From Mytilus galloprovincialis (lineage: Eukaryota > Mollusca > Bivalvia > Mytilida > Mytilidae), in assembly GCF_965363235.1 (NCBI RefSeq), contig NC_134851.1, positions 50,844,833 through 50,908,832 on the forward strand: a stretch of 64,000 nt of DNA, in the 5' to 3' direction. The translations under genes and the position numbers were made by a program. Under the pieces are notes generated by a model that was not told where the DNA came from, did not search any database, and saw nothing but the letters and a program-made list of their open reading frames with translations. Below, piece after piece: positions 32,290-43,609 of this stretch. Every line of letters starts with the position of its first letter. Position 1 is the stretch's first letter.

Positions 32290-33030
32290 AAAGTCTTAAA
32301 AGATAATCTTTATGTGACACATATGAAGATTATTAAACTTTAAATGTAAGATCCAGAACTGCAAATATAGGAAACTCAAGAAATAATCAACAGCGTAATT
32401 ACTTTAATGGATAGTTATCTCATTGGCAGTCAAACCACGTCATTTTCTTTTCTTACCAATTACACATAATTAAAAAAAAAAAAATAGTGGGTCCCAAATC
32501 TGTTTTCATTGAATCATCATCAACCTAATTTAACAACAGGCCAGACATTTATTTTGTCCATACACATCTAGCTATTCGTTGTTTCAAAACTGTCTAAAAA
32601 ATGACCACACTTGCAGAAAGGCATTTGATAAAAAATTTTAAGTTTAGTTATTTTTATTTGAGGCATTAGATGATTATAGTCAGTTTTGATACTTACACTT
32701 ATCTTTTATTTTAGAAAGTACTTTTTCCAGAAATGTAACATGTACTACATTGAAGTTGGTATAATATTTATATAGACCTTACAGTACTTAATATCTCCTG
32801 ATGCATGTAATTAAAATTAAACTCTCCTTTTAAAAAAGTTCCTTGATACATGTATAACATGTGTTTCCTTTCATTAACAGGTTTAGATAGCATTTGTCCA
32901 TCATCAGATAAATAGTAACATGTTCTGTTAACATATTTTGATTAAAGCTGTTTTAAGTCTTTATTTATAGCAAGTTATGGAAATTATACATGTATAATGA
33001 TGAATATTAAAGAAAAACTTTGTCCTGGAT
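32290..33030. other. intergenic, nothing recognised
   Basis: AT-rich; no supported feature. Confidence 0.4.
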
Positions 33031-33037
33031 GTTATTT

Positions 33038-33314
33038 AAGGTGGTACCTAACACTACAGGGAGATAACTCTGTAAATTCAGCTAAACGTTTTAATTACAT
33101 TGTGTTGATTAGGGAATATTAAGCTTCTTAAGGATCAAAATAAGTGTTTGTCAAACTGCTATATAACCAGTGTAATTTTTCTGTAAAACAGTTGGTTCAA
33201 ATTTTTTTTATTTTATATATTTTTGTCAAAGGGTCAAAGTAAATACTTTGTCAAAATTTTATGAAAATTAATCGAACCAAATTAATTTTAGTGAAGGTGT
33301 TGGGTACCACCTTA
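33038..33314 (+). mobile_element. MITE with AAGGTGGTACCTAACAC ends (second copy)
   Basis: Complete from AAGGTGGTACCTAACACTAC to GTTGGGTACCACCTT. It is in the opposite orientation to the copy at 22751-23028 and similar along its whole length. Confidence 0.85.
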
Positions 33315-33319
33315 AAGCA

Positions 33320-34127
33320 AACAACAATCATGCAATCAACATGTGTGCATACATTTAAAAAAAAAAAGACAAACTTAAGAAAATATAGGAAATATATGTG
33401 CTAATTGAATGAAAAAACATTTGGTGACAAAGATTTGGACTTGCAGCAAACAATTTATGAGTTGTTATTTTGAGTTATTTGAAGTGTGCACTTTTTATCA
33501 ACACATGCTTTGGATTTCCAACATTTTCCCTTATGATATGGATTAATACTATTTAGTTTGTCAAACAAGCTGTCAGAAGTAATAAAGTAAACATGAAGTG
33601 GAATCAAATCCCGAAATCAGAATTTGTCATCCATTAATAAAAATATGTTCTGTGAAGGTAGATCCCATCTTTTTCAACATTAAAATACAATACTCATTAA
33701 AATTATTAGGGACTATCTCAGTTCCAGCTGTTCAATTTTGGTTTCAACACCTGGCTTTTTTTAACAGCTCTTGACAAAATAAAATAAGAATCAACTGCAC
33801 ATTTCGCTCGCCCCTACATATATTACAAAAAATATATAAAGTATGCTGTTATATTGCCTATTATTATTTTTTTTTTTGCTGACTTATGATCGAATTTTTG
33901 GTGACATTTTCTTGTTTACCGGTGACATGATCATATAATGACTTTACAATATGTAACAGATTTCAGTGATGCACATCCCTTGATATTATATTATATAATA
34001 CTGGCATTCATCTTCCTACATCATAGACGATCATATCTTATTTTATTGCTGTATTTTATGCATTTATAATATATTGCTCATTCTAGTGTAAAGTGGGTTA
34101 CAAGTTACTATGTAGTTATGCTAAAAA
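33320..34127. other. intergenic, nothing recognised
   Basis: AT-rich; no supported feature. Confidence 0.4.
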
Positions 34128-34325
34128 CATACCTGCCAAGTTTTGAAAGTGCCCATGGGGGTTTTAGTGCGCAACAACAATTTCAAAGGTTACAATTCTT
34201 TGCGACAACTATTTTGCATGTGCTATTTTGTGGTATAGAAAAAGTGTCATATTTTAAAAAAGGTTGAAATACAAAGTGATTGCCAAATAATTTCAACTTA
34301 AAATGAAAAAAACTAAATATTACCA
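34128..34325 (+). mobile_element. truncated CATACCTGCCAA-ended MITE
   Basis: It starts CATACCTGCCAAGTTTTG and AAAGTGCCCATGGGGG, like 38498, but the other end is not found before the tandem-core element at 34328. That later insertion may have split it. Confidence 0.5.
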
Positions 34326-34327
34326 TT

Positions 34328-36385
34328 TTTATACGACCGCAAAATTTGAAAAATTTTTCGTCGTATATTGCTATCACGTTGGCGTCGTCGTCGTCGTCGT
34401 CGTCATCGTCGTCGTCGTCGTCTGCGTCATCATCGTCCGAATACTTTTAGTTTTCGCACTCTAACTTTAGTAAAAGTGAATGGAAATCTATGAAATTTTA
34501 ACACAAGGTTTATGACCACAAAAGGAAGGTTGGTATTGATTTTGGGAGTTTTGGTCCCAACATTTTAGGAATTAGGGGCCAAAAAGGGCCCAAATAAGCA
34601 TTTTCTTGGTTTTCGCACTATAACTTTAGTTTAAGTTAATAGAAATCTATGAAATTTTGACACAAGGTTTATGACCACAAAAGAACGGTTGGGATTGATT
34701 TTGGGAGTTTTGGGTTCAACAGTTTAGGAATTAGGGGCCAAAAAAGGGCCCAAATAAGCATTATTCTTGGTTTTCGCACAATAACTTTTGTTTAAGTAAA
34801 TAGAAATCAATGAAATTTAAACACAATGTTAATGACTACAAAAGGAAGGTTGGTATTGATTTTGGGAGTTTAGGTCTTAACAGTTTAGGAATTAGGGGCC
34901 AAAAAGGGACCCAAATAAGCATTTTTCTTGGTTTTCGCACCATAACGTTAGTATAAGTAAATAGAAATCTATGAAATTTAAATACAAGGTTTATGACCAT
35001 AAAAGGAAGGTTGGTATTGATTTTGGGAGTTTTGGTCCCAACATAATAAGGGGCCCAAAGGGTCTATTGATTTTGGGAGTTTTGGTCCCAACAGAATAAG
35101 GGGCCCAAAGGGTCCAAAATTAAACTTTGTTTGATTTCATCAAAATTGAATAATTGGGGTTCTTTGATATGCCGAATCTAACTGTCATGACTGTGTATGT
35201 AGATTCTTAACTTTTGGTCCCGTTTTCAAATTGGTCTACATTAAGGTCCAAAGGGTCCAAAATTAAACTTAGTTTGATTTTGACAAAAAATGAATCAGTT
35301 AGGTTCTTTGATATGCTGAATCTAAAAATGTACTTAGATTCTTGATTATTGGCCCAGTTTTCAAGTTGGTCCAAATCGGGGTCCAAAATTAAACTTTGTT
35401 TGATTTCATCAAAAATTGAATAAATGGGGTTCTTTGATATACCAAATCTAACTGTGTATGTAGATTCTTCATTTTTGGTCCTGTTTTCAAATTGGTCTAC
35501 ACTAAAGTCCAAAGGGTCCAAAATTAAACTTAGTCTGATTTTAACAAAAATTGAAATCTTGGGGTTCTTTGATATGCTAAATCCAAAAATGTACTTAGAT
35601 TTTTTATTATGGGCCCAGTTTTCAAGTTGGTCCAAATCAGGATCTAAAATTATTATATTAAGTATTGTGCAGTAGCAAGTCTTTTCAATTGCACAGTATT
35701 GCGCAATGGCAAGAAATATCTAATTGCACAATATTGTGAAATAGCAAATTTTTTTTTAATTAGAGTTATCTTTCTTTGTCCAGAATAGTAAGCAAGAAAT
35801 ATCTAATTGCAAAATATTGTGCAATAGCAAGATTTTTTTTTAATTGGAGTTATCTTTCTTTGTCCAGAATCAACTTAAATCTTTGTTATATACAATATAC
35901 AATGTATATTCACTTTTTACTACCAACTGATAAATTAAAATAATCTTTACCATTCAGTGATAACAAGCAGTTTTTTTACATCTTAATATTTTATGATGTA
36001 TTTAAATGAGTAGTTATTGTTGCAAACTCCATTAGAAATTTTAATTGAGATTAGTTTTGGAATAAGGGAAAGGGGGATGTGATTAAAAAAATTGGGTTCA
36101 ATTTTTCTCATTTGAAATTTCATAAATAAAAAAGAAAATTTCTTCAAACATTTTTTTGAGAGGATTAATATTCAACAGCATAGTGAATTGCTCTAAGAGA
36201 AAACAAAAATTTTAAGTTCATTAGAACACATTCATTCTGTGTCAGAAACCTATGCTGTGTCAACTATTTAATCACAATCCAAATTTAGAGCTGAATCCAG
36301 GTTGAATGTTGTGTCCATACTTGCCCCAACCGTTCAGGGTTCAACCTCTGCGGTCGTATAAAGCTACGCCCTGCGGAGCATCTGG
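34328..36385 (+). mobile_element. tandem-core element, TATACGACCGC family
   Basis: Ends are TTTATACGACCGC (34328-34340) and its exact complement GCGGTCGTATAAA (36350-36362), followed by GCTACGCCCTGCGGAGC. Inside are a CGT/GTC microsatellite (34381-34436), four units of about 150 bp (GGTTTTCGCAC…TTTGGGAGTTTTGGTCCCAA) and a second set of roughly 180-bp units with GGTTCTTTGATATGC. The 142-codon minus-strand frame at 35207-35635 is read-through of that second set. Confidence 0.8.
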
Positions 36386-36429
36386 TTGTTATCTTGTGCA
36401 ATCAGAGGGAAAAAATTTTTGGGGTGATA

Positions 36430-36980
36430 AATAAATAGTTGTTTAATGCTGTAAATTTCATCAAACTGATCTCTACTTCAAAATTTCCCCATACAGATTA
36501 TTATTGGATTTGTAGTTACTTTTACTGTAATGAAGAGCTGGAAATCTGTTGGAAACTGAAACCCATTTTTTTTTTTATTTCTATGAAAGCTCCCCGTCTT
36601 TTTCTTTGCACAAAAGCATTTACTTGTTGAGTATATCATGCTTGCTTTTAAGTAGAACATGTATTTTGACTGAAAAAGGTTGTGAGACTTATTGATTACC
36701 ATGTAATATGTGTAGTGGTATTTTCATGAGAGTTGTGTTCTCAAATCAAAATATACAACTACTGCTTACCTCCATTAATTATATTGTCAAAATTATTACT
36801 GGTACTCATGTGTAACTACTCATATGTTATTACTCATATGTAATTACTCATATGTAACTTCACATATGTTAGATGTTTTTCATGATTTTGTTTAATTTGT
36901 GACTCTTGAGATGTTGTTGATTGATATGTTATAGATATTTTTCATATGTATATATATATATATAGAAACAACTGTAGGGA
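36430..36980. other. intergenic, nothing recognised
   Basis: AT-rich with a short ATATAT run near 36955. Overlapping open frames at 36439-36702 on both strands lack any signature. Confidence 0.4.
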
Positions 36981-36987
36981 ATTTATC

Positions 36988-37120
36988 TATAGTGATTTAG
37001 ATTTATCCACAGTGGATTCATGGTTATCTGTAGTGATTTAGATTTATCCACAGTGGATTCATGATTATCTGTAGTGATTTAGATTTATCCACAGTGGATT
37101 CATGATTATCTGTAGGGTAA
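36988..37120 (+). repeat. three-copy 41-bp tandem repeat
   Basis: Three units of TAGTGATTTAGATTTATCCA plus CAGTGGATTCATGATTATCT, nearly identical. Confidence 0.88.
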
Positions 37121-37301
37121 AAGGGAACCAGCAATTCTGATGTTTAAAGGAAGATGAATTTCCTGTATGAAAAATTTTTAAAAAAAAATCTTACAATATT
37201 CTTATATCCCTGAAAATTGTTACCATGAAATTATATGAACCCTTAGTATTTGTAATATAATTTCCTTAATTCCCAGAGATGAATCTTGGACAAATTAAAA
37301 T

Positions 37302-37489
37302 ACTGTAGATTCATTAATATTTGTTGAATACTAGCTAATTTTCGTGGGTAACAGGCAAACCACAATTTTTACAAATTTTCTAAAGGAATGTATGAAAACT
37401 TTGCCAAGAAATTTAATATCCTTGAATTTGCAAGATTTCCCCTATCCACCTAAATTAGTACCCACTAAAATAAATGAACCCACAATATT
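37302..37489. mobile_element. MITE related to the CTGTGGATTCATT family
   Basis: Starts ACTGTAGATTCATTAATAT and ends AATAAATGAACCCACA. More diverged than the copies at 13715 and 26614. Confidence 0.6.
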
Positions 37490-37659
37490 ACATGTATTTC
37501 CCTATTTAATTTAGTTCAGATACACATGTTTGTGATGTTATGTTCTCCCAATCATTCAGAGGTTCCTTATTTCCTGGATGATTTAGATAAGTTAGTAATT
37601 AACTTGTTGATTCTGGTACAACTTTTCTAATATTATTTCATGATTATTCAGGTAAAATA

Positions 37660-37835
37660 TATCTTTGCAATGCAATCTTCCTGCTGATTGTAAAACATAT
37701 CTTTGCAATGGTAATTCTCTGTTGACTGTTAAACATCTCTTTGCAATGGTATTTCTTTGTTAATTGTAAAACATCTCTTTGCAATATGGTATTTCTCTGT
37801 TGATTGTAAAATATATCTTTGTAATGATATTTCCC
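37660..37835 (+). repeat. tandem repeat, about four 42-bp units
   Basis: Units of AAACATCTCTTTGCAATGG and TATTTCTCTGTTGATTGT, with substitutions. Confidence 0.75.
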
Positions 37836-38497
37836 TGTTGATAACCCGGTGATTATATATTATTTTGTTGTTTTATACAGTAATTATATGTGCCATGTTA
37901 ATTTTCTAGTTGATTCAGAAACAACTACCTTTTCCCGGTGATTCTAAACTTGCTCATTTTACATTTACATGTATATATATATATTTTACATATGTTGGTA
38001 TGTGTAATCATTGACCCATGTTAAATGTTGAAATGTCATAGGAAATAAATTTACTAAAAAGAAAATTGTATTTTGTTATTGCCAAATTGCTTACTTTATC
38101 ATTGATAGTAAAAACTCCATGCAAATAAAAATGTCTGTCAGGCCCAGTTTGGCCAAAACAAAACCATCCTAAAATCAGTCTTGCAAGTCCGTCAGCAAAG
38201 AAATTTCTCTTGGTTTTATTTTGGTTCCAATAATCTATGTCAAAGAGACCTCTAGGACTTCACATAGGAAATCAATTTTCCAACATGACCTCTTGCAACA
38301 CCAAAACAAATCCCTTCCTAAAAATAATAAAACTAATTACCTAATGTTTAACCTTTCATTACTTTAACCAGAGTGCACACACTGAAGTGTCTCACCTGTA
38401 TTACTGACCATTGCTTTAATGTTGAAAGTCTTAAAGATGAAGGTTTTACTGCAACTATCACATACATGTTACATTTTTAAAGATCCATGAGAATGAG

Positions 38498-38754
38498 CAT
38501 ACCTGCCAACTTTTCATAATGCCCATGGGGTTTTTATGTGCAAGATGGGTTTTATAATCTACAAATCCTTCAAGGGGGCCTTCAAATATATTTTAATGTT
38601 GTTTTTTGGCTTCTTCATACTTTTAAAAGCCTATAGCCATTGTAAATTTATTTTTTTTTGTTTAAAATTGTGGACAAAATTGCTCTTTCAAAATTTCCAT
38701 TTGGGAGTCGCCAAGGGGGAAATCCCCCACAAATAGTGACAGTTGGCAGGTATG
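38498..38754. mobile_element. MITE with CATACCTGCCAAC ends
   Basis: Left CATACCTGCCAAC and right GTTGGCAGGTATG are exact complements. About 257 bp, with GCCCATGGGG near the left end and GGGGGAAATCCCCC near the right. Related by its ends to 28837-29247. Confidence 0.85.
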
Positions 38755-38756
38755 AA

Positions 38757-39300
38757 TGAGCTCAAGGTCAGATCAATCTTATCAGGCAGACATGTACACC
38801 TTACTATTGTTCCATACATCAAATAAAGCTGACCTCTTGCATGTGGTAATAGAAAAACAGACCAAAACATTAAAACCATAAGAATGAGGTCAAGGTCAGA
38901 TGATACTTGCTAGACAATTATTCCATACGTCAAATTAAGCTACAAATCAAAACAGAAAAACTTAAAACAATTGAAAAATGAGAATGGGGTCAAGGTCAGA
39001 TGATACATACAAGAGAGACATGAACAGCTTACATTTATTTCACAAACCAAACATAGCTAATCTATGTTATAAGTATTTGAAAAAGAGACCTTAACAGAAA
39101 ATACTTAACATTCCCCAATGAACCATGAAAATGATGTCAAGGACAGATGATACCTGCCAGACAGACATGTACATCTAACAATCATTCCATACACCAAATA
39201 TAGTTCACCTACTGCTTATAGTATCTGAGATATAGACATAGTAATCATATAACCTTAACCTTGTTCACTGATCCACGAAATTAAGTAAATCTCAGATGAA
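38757..39300 (+). repeat. diverged tandem array, unit about 110-130 bp
   Basis: Four units begin near 38757, 38881, 38989 and 39121. They share GAGGTCAAGGTCAGATGATA, CATGTACA and ATTCCATACACCAAA-like words. Strong divergence suggests an old array. Confidence 0.7.
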
Positions 39301-39319
39301 TCATCTCTGAAGGACATGT

Positions 39320-40290
39320 ATACGTTGTCTGTCCCTTCTCCGCTAGTGAGATTTCTGCCCCTCCTCCGCTTGTGTGTTGTATGGCTCTCCTCTATTAGTG
39401 TGGCTCTTGCCCCTCATCCACTTGTGGGTTGTCTGTCCTCCTCCGCTTGTGGTCTGTCAGTTCATTCTACTATAGTTAGATGCCTGCCCCTTCTCCAGTA
39501 GTGGGTTGTCTTCCCTCCTCCCCTAAGTAGGATGTCTGCGCAACTTCCACTAGTAGGTTGTCTGCCCCTGCTTCCCCACTTGTAGGTTGTCTGACCCCTT
39601 CCACCTCCAATAGTGGGTTGCCTACCCAACTTCCTTTAGTATTAGACCCTCCTCAACTAGTAGTTTGTCTACGCTTCTTCCACTATAGTGGGTTGTCTGC
39701 CCTCCTCCACTAGTGGGTTTTCTGTCCTCCACCATTTATGGGTTGACTGTCCTCCGCCATTTGTGGGTTGCCTAACCCACCTATACTAGTAGATTTTGAT
39801 CCTCCTTTATTAGTTGGTTATCTGCCCTCCTCCACTTATTTGTTTTCTACCCCTTCCCTATTATTGGGTTTGCCCCTCTACCAGCAGGTTGTGTGTCCCT
39901 GCTCCTCTAGTAGGTTGTCTGCCCCTGCTTCCCCACTTGTAGGTTGTCTGACCCCTTCCACCTCCAATAGTGGGTTGCCTACCCAACTTCCTTTAGTATT
40001 AGACCCTCCTCAACTAGTAGTTTGTCTACGCTTCTTCCACTATAGTGGGTTGTCTGCCCTCCTCCACTAGTGGGTTTTCTGTCCTCCACCATTTATGGGT
40101 TGACTGTCCTCCGCCATTTGTGGGTTGCCTAACCCACCTATACTAGTAGATTTTGATCCTCCTTTATTAGTTGGTTATCTGCCCTCCTCCACTTATTTGT
40201 TTTCTACCCCTTCCCTATTATTGGGTTTGCCCCTCTACCAGCAGGTTGTGTGTCCCTGCTCCTCTAGAAGGTTGTCCGCCTCATTTCCTC
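39320..40290 (+). repeat. C/T-rich minisatellite with a 357-bp higher-order duplication
   Basis: Short units around (C)TCCACTAGTGGGTTGTCTGC recur throughout. A block starting TCTGCCCCTGCTTCCCCAC at 39561 is repeated almost perfectly at 39918, a 357-bp step, through to about 40270. Open frames here (39316-40070) are proline/serine/leucine-rich repeat read-through. Confidence 0.88.
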
Positions 40291-40629
40291 TTTTTGACTC
40301 ATAATCCGTCTTGCTGTGAAGAATGAGATAATTTCGAAAAATGCATTGCCATTTGAGTATAAGAGTAAAGATATGCTGGTCTTTACGTCACATGCCTATG
40401 CATCAAAATTCAGTACATCCTGAGACTTTATTGGTCTACATGCAAGCACGTTATCAAGTTCATTGTTCCTTTGTTACATTGAAATCGAGTTACGTTAAGC
40501 TTTTATTTTGTTTTACGGTTCATTTAAAACAGTTGGCATACTAATAAAGCATAATAATTGTTCCTTCTAAACAAATGCACTGACAATAAGGCATTATGTA
40601 TCATAGTTTATGTCTGCATGTGTCTTATC

Positions 40630-40775
40630 GGGGCCTTTTATAGCTCACTATGCGGTATGGGCTTTGCTCATTGTTGAAGGCCGTACGGTGACCTATAATT
40701 GATAATGTCTGTGTCATTTTGGTCTTTTGTGGATAGTTGTCTCATTGGCAATCATACCACATCTTCTTTTTTATA
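40630..40775 (+). repeat. retroelement 3'-tail copy
   Basis: Contains GGGGCCTTTTATAGCTCAC, GCGGTATGGGCTTTGCTC, ATTGTTGAAGGCCGTACGG and TTGTCTCATTGGCAATCATA. It is the best-preserved copy in the window of the tail found at the end of the Penelope-like relic (43415-43562), but here it stands alone without a coding part. Confidence 0.75.
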
Positions 40776-40872
40776 CTTCTGCTTGAGAACTAAAGTTGTT
40801 TATTAGACTTTGTATCGACAGAAGAATAAAAAAAGTATTAAAAAGAAGCTTTAAATAGAAATATATGACAAG

Positions 40873-41232
40873 CCGTTCAAGATATCTTATAAAGTATCGG
40901 AGATATCTTATAAAGTATCGGAGATATCTTACAAAGTTCAAGATATCTTATAAAGTATCGGAGATATCTTACAAAGTTCAAGATATCTTACAAAGTATCG
41001 GAGATATCTTACAAAGTTCAAGATATCTTATAAAGTATCGGAGATATATTACAAAGTTCAAGATATCTTATAAAGTATCGGAGATATCTTACAAAGTTCA
41101 AGATATCTTATAAAGTATCGGAGATATATTACAAAGTTCAAGATATCTTATAAAGTATCGGAGATATATTACAAAGTTCAAGATATCTTACAAAGTATCG
41201 GAGATATCTTACAAAGTTCAAGATATCTTATA
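40873..41232 (+). repeat. 40-bp minisatellite (GATATCTTAYAAAGT)
   Basis: About nine units of AGATATCTTATAAAGTATCG plus GAGATATCTTACAAAGTTCA. Each unit is two related 20-mers. An 82-codon plus-strand frame (40865-41113) is repeat read-through. A degenerate relative occurs at 43645-43700. Confidence 0.92.
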
Positions 41233-41439
41233 AAAACGACATTAGAGACCGTTTATTGGGGTGTCCAAGTAATCACACTTTTTTTGCCAATATAATCATT
41301 CAATCATTAAAAAAAAAAATTAACCAGATAATCAAAAATACAGTCTTAGATTATGTGGTCTTGTAATAAAAAAATCTCTTTGGAAAAAGAATCTTTGGAT
41401 GCTCTACATAAATAACGTGCTTTTGATGGCCCTTTTGAT

Positions 41440-42230
41440 TCTGTTGAATGTTCTGACTTTTCTACTCTTTACACTACACTTCCACACAATTTTACCAAAC
41501 AAAGGTTTTCCTATTTAATAAAATGGTCGTTTGGTAAATCCGAATGCAAATAGATTTACTGCAATTCATTTAAAGCCTTCTTCTCTTATGAGGAATGTAA
41601 ATATGACCTATAATGGTTTACTTTTTTTAAATTGTTATTTGGAATAAGAGTTGTCCATTGGCACTCACACCATATATTCCTATATCTAGATACTTACTGT
41701 AGGTGTAACGAGATGATTGAAGCTGTTAATTTTCTCCTTGATTATATTTACGTACGTTTCGGCAACACAGTTTATCGACAGGTTGTATGTATTCCAATGG
41801 GCACTAATTGCGCCCTATAATAGCAGACTTGTTTGGTACTGTTATGAATCCCAGACAGTTTAGGATCAAACTCAGTAAAGATCCGTCTAAATTGCATTCA
41901 ATCGATAAATTCAACAATACTTACCATTATCTTGATTTTATTTTTTCGATAAATAATCAAGTATTATCTAAATATACTGCCGAAATTTACCAAAAGGAAC
42001 TTACTTTAAATGAATCAAATTTAATTAACTGTCCTTTCGTAGATTTAGTGGATATTTCGGTTTTATACGGGAAACTCCACACTACAATTTACGACAAAAG
42101 GGAAGATTTTTCGTTCCCTATTGTTAATTATCTCTTTTTGGATGGTGATGTTCCTTTTGGCACCATCTTACGCTGTTTATATTTCACAACTAGCTCGCTA
42201 TGTTCGTGTCTGTTGTGACTTTTTGACTTT
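41440..42230 (+). pseudogene. decayed Penelope-like reverse transcriptase
   Basis: Pieces in shifting frames read FSTLYTTLPHNFTKQRFSYL-like, then FGNTVYRQVVCIPMGTNC and ALIADLFGTV. Later pieces are DKFNNTYHYLDFIFSINNQV and YDKREDFSFPIVNYLFLDGD. IPMGTNCAxLxADL is the characteristic core of Penelope-like reverse transcriptases in bivalves (family knowledge). The sequence is broken by stops and frameshifts (for example after 41818 and after about 42150) and lacks the N-terminus, so it is a dead copy. The YIDD-type motif expected between the pieces is absent. Confidence 0.8.
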
Positions 42231-42523
42231 AACGAACGTAATCTATGTATTATTGGTAAATTATTAAGCCAGGATTCCGTTACCACAAACAGAGACATAT
42301 ATACACATATGTCTCTGCCACAAATTACTTAAAACCTTTACTAAATTCTTCCATAGATATTACAATTTTATTTGAAGTTTGGTTGTAAAAAACTTATTTC
42401 AAACGGGATAGCATATCCTTATTTTTACAGAAATGTTGTTAACCGTACGGAAATGTTGTTTATTACCGTACCAGGAAATGTTGTTTACCGTGCCAGGTAA
42501 TTTGGAAATGATCCTGATAAACT

Positions 42524-42822
42524 TATTTATCCTGATTTAAAGTAATTTCTCGCAATTTGATTGGCTGATATTTTCCTAATAAATTTCAGTACAATTTTTT
42601 ATTACGTCAATTGGAATTATCTCCCTTATTTATTACGTCAATTGGAATTACCTCTCTTATACAATTGACCTAATAAAAAAATAAAATTTGAGTTGCTTTA
42701 TATAATATTTTTAATTTTTCACACTTTTAGATTCAATATCTAAAATATATTCGGTTGATATTGTCTTAATATTGAATTTGAATATAATAATATGTAATAT
42801 AACAAAATCAGGATAAATTCGT
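42524..42822. mobile_element. MITE nested in the retroelement relic
   Basis: TTTATCCTGATTT at the left and AAATCAGGATAAA at the right enclose about 300 bp of AT-rich sequence. It lies between the reverse-transcriptase part and the 3' tail of the relic. Confidence 0.65.
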
Positions 42823-42859
42823 TACACAGTGTTCAATTGTCCTAATACGGAATTTATCG

Positions 42860-43607
42860 GGTCAATAAAATTCATATTGGGTTTGGCTTCGCCTCACAAG
42901 GTCATGTTTTTCTCTGGCTGTTTATGGCGTCTTTACACTAAATCCATTGTATGTTTGATGTGCACTGATTGATAATTTAGTCTTAAAAGCATGATTTTTT
43001 TTATTAGTTGTAAGTGGCTTTGAACTAGCTGTCAGTAACAGCGATTACTCTCAGGTCAGTAAGTAGTGTATTTTTGTTGTGGGGATATACAAGTACCCTG
43101 CCACGTTCACTCTGGTTTTTTGTTAGATGTATTTCTATTTGTATCCATCTGATGAGTTAACCCTTTCAACTGATTTTTTTAGATCGTTCTTATGTTTTAC
43201 TATTACACCACTGTTCCGGGTTTAGGGGAGGTGAGATCCCGCTTACATGCATGTTTAACCCCGCCACATCATGTATGTATATGCCTGTCCCAAGTCAGGA
43301 GTCTGTAATTTAGTTGTTGTCGTTTGTTGAGGTGTTACATATTTGTTTTTCGTTTATTTTTTGTACATAAACTTTTTCGTTTCTCGTTTCAATTGTTTTA
43401 CAGTCGTCATTTCGGGGCCTTTTATACATGACTATGCGGTATGGGCTTTGCCCATTGTTGAAGGCCGTTCGGTGACTATAGTTGTTTATTTCTGTTTCAT
43501 TTTGTATCTTGTAGAGAGTTGTCTCATTGTCAATCATATCACAACTTCATTTGTATATCTATTGAAACGGCCAAATGCAACATAATAAAAAAAAAAAAAA
43601 AAAAAAA
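42860..43607 (+). repeat. 3' untranslated tail of the Penelope-like relic with A-run
   Basis: Non-coding tail that includes GGGGAGGTGAGATCCCGC, ATGTTTAACCCCGCCAC, GCCTGTCCCAAGTCAGGAG and the ATTGTTGAAGGCCGTTCGG block. It ends in a run of about 22 A at 43585-43606. The A-run suggests an RNA-templated insertion. Confidence 0.7.
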
Positions 43608-43609
43608 TA

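Noticed and set aside
35207..35635. 142-codon minus-strand frame
   Set aside because: It lies in the diverged cores of the tandem-core element 34328-36385. Its internal repetition follows the DNA repeat.
40865..41113. 82-codon Arg/Tyr-rich frame
   Set aside because: Read-through of a 40-bp minisatellite with a period not divisible by three.
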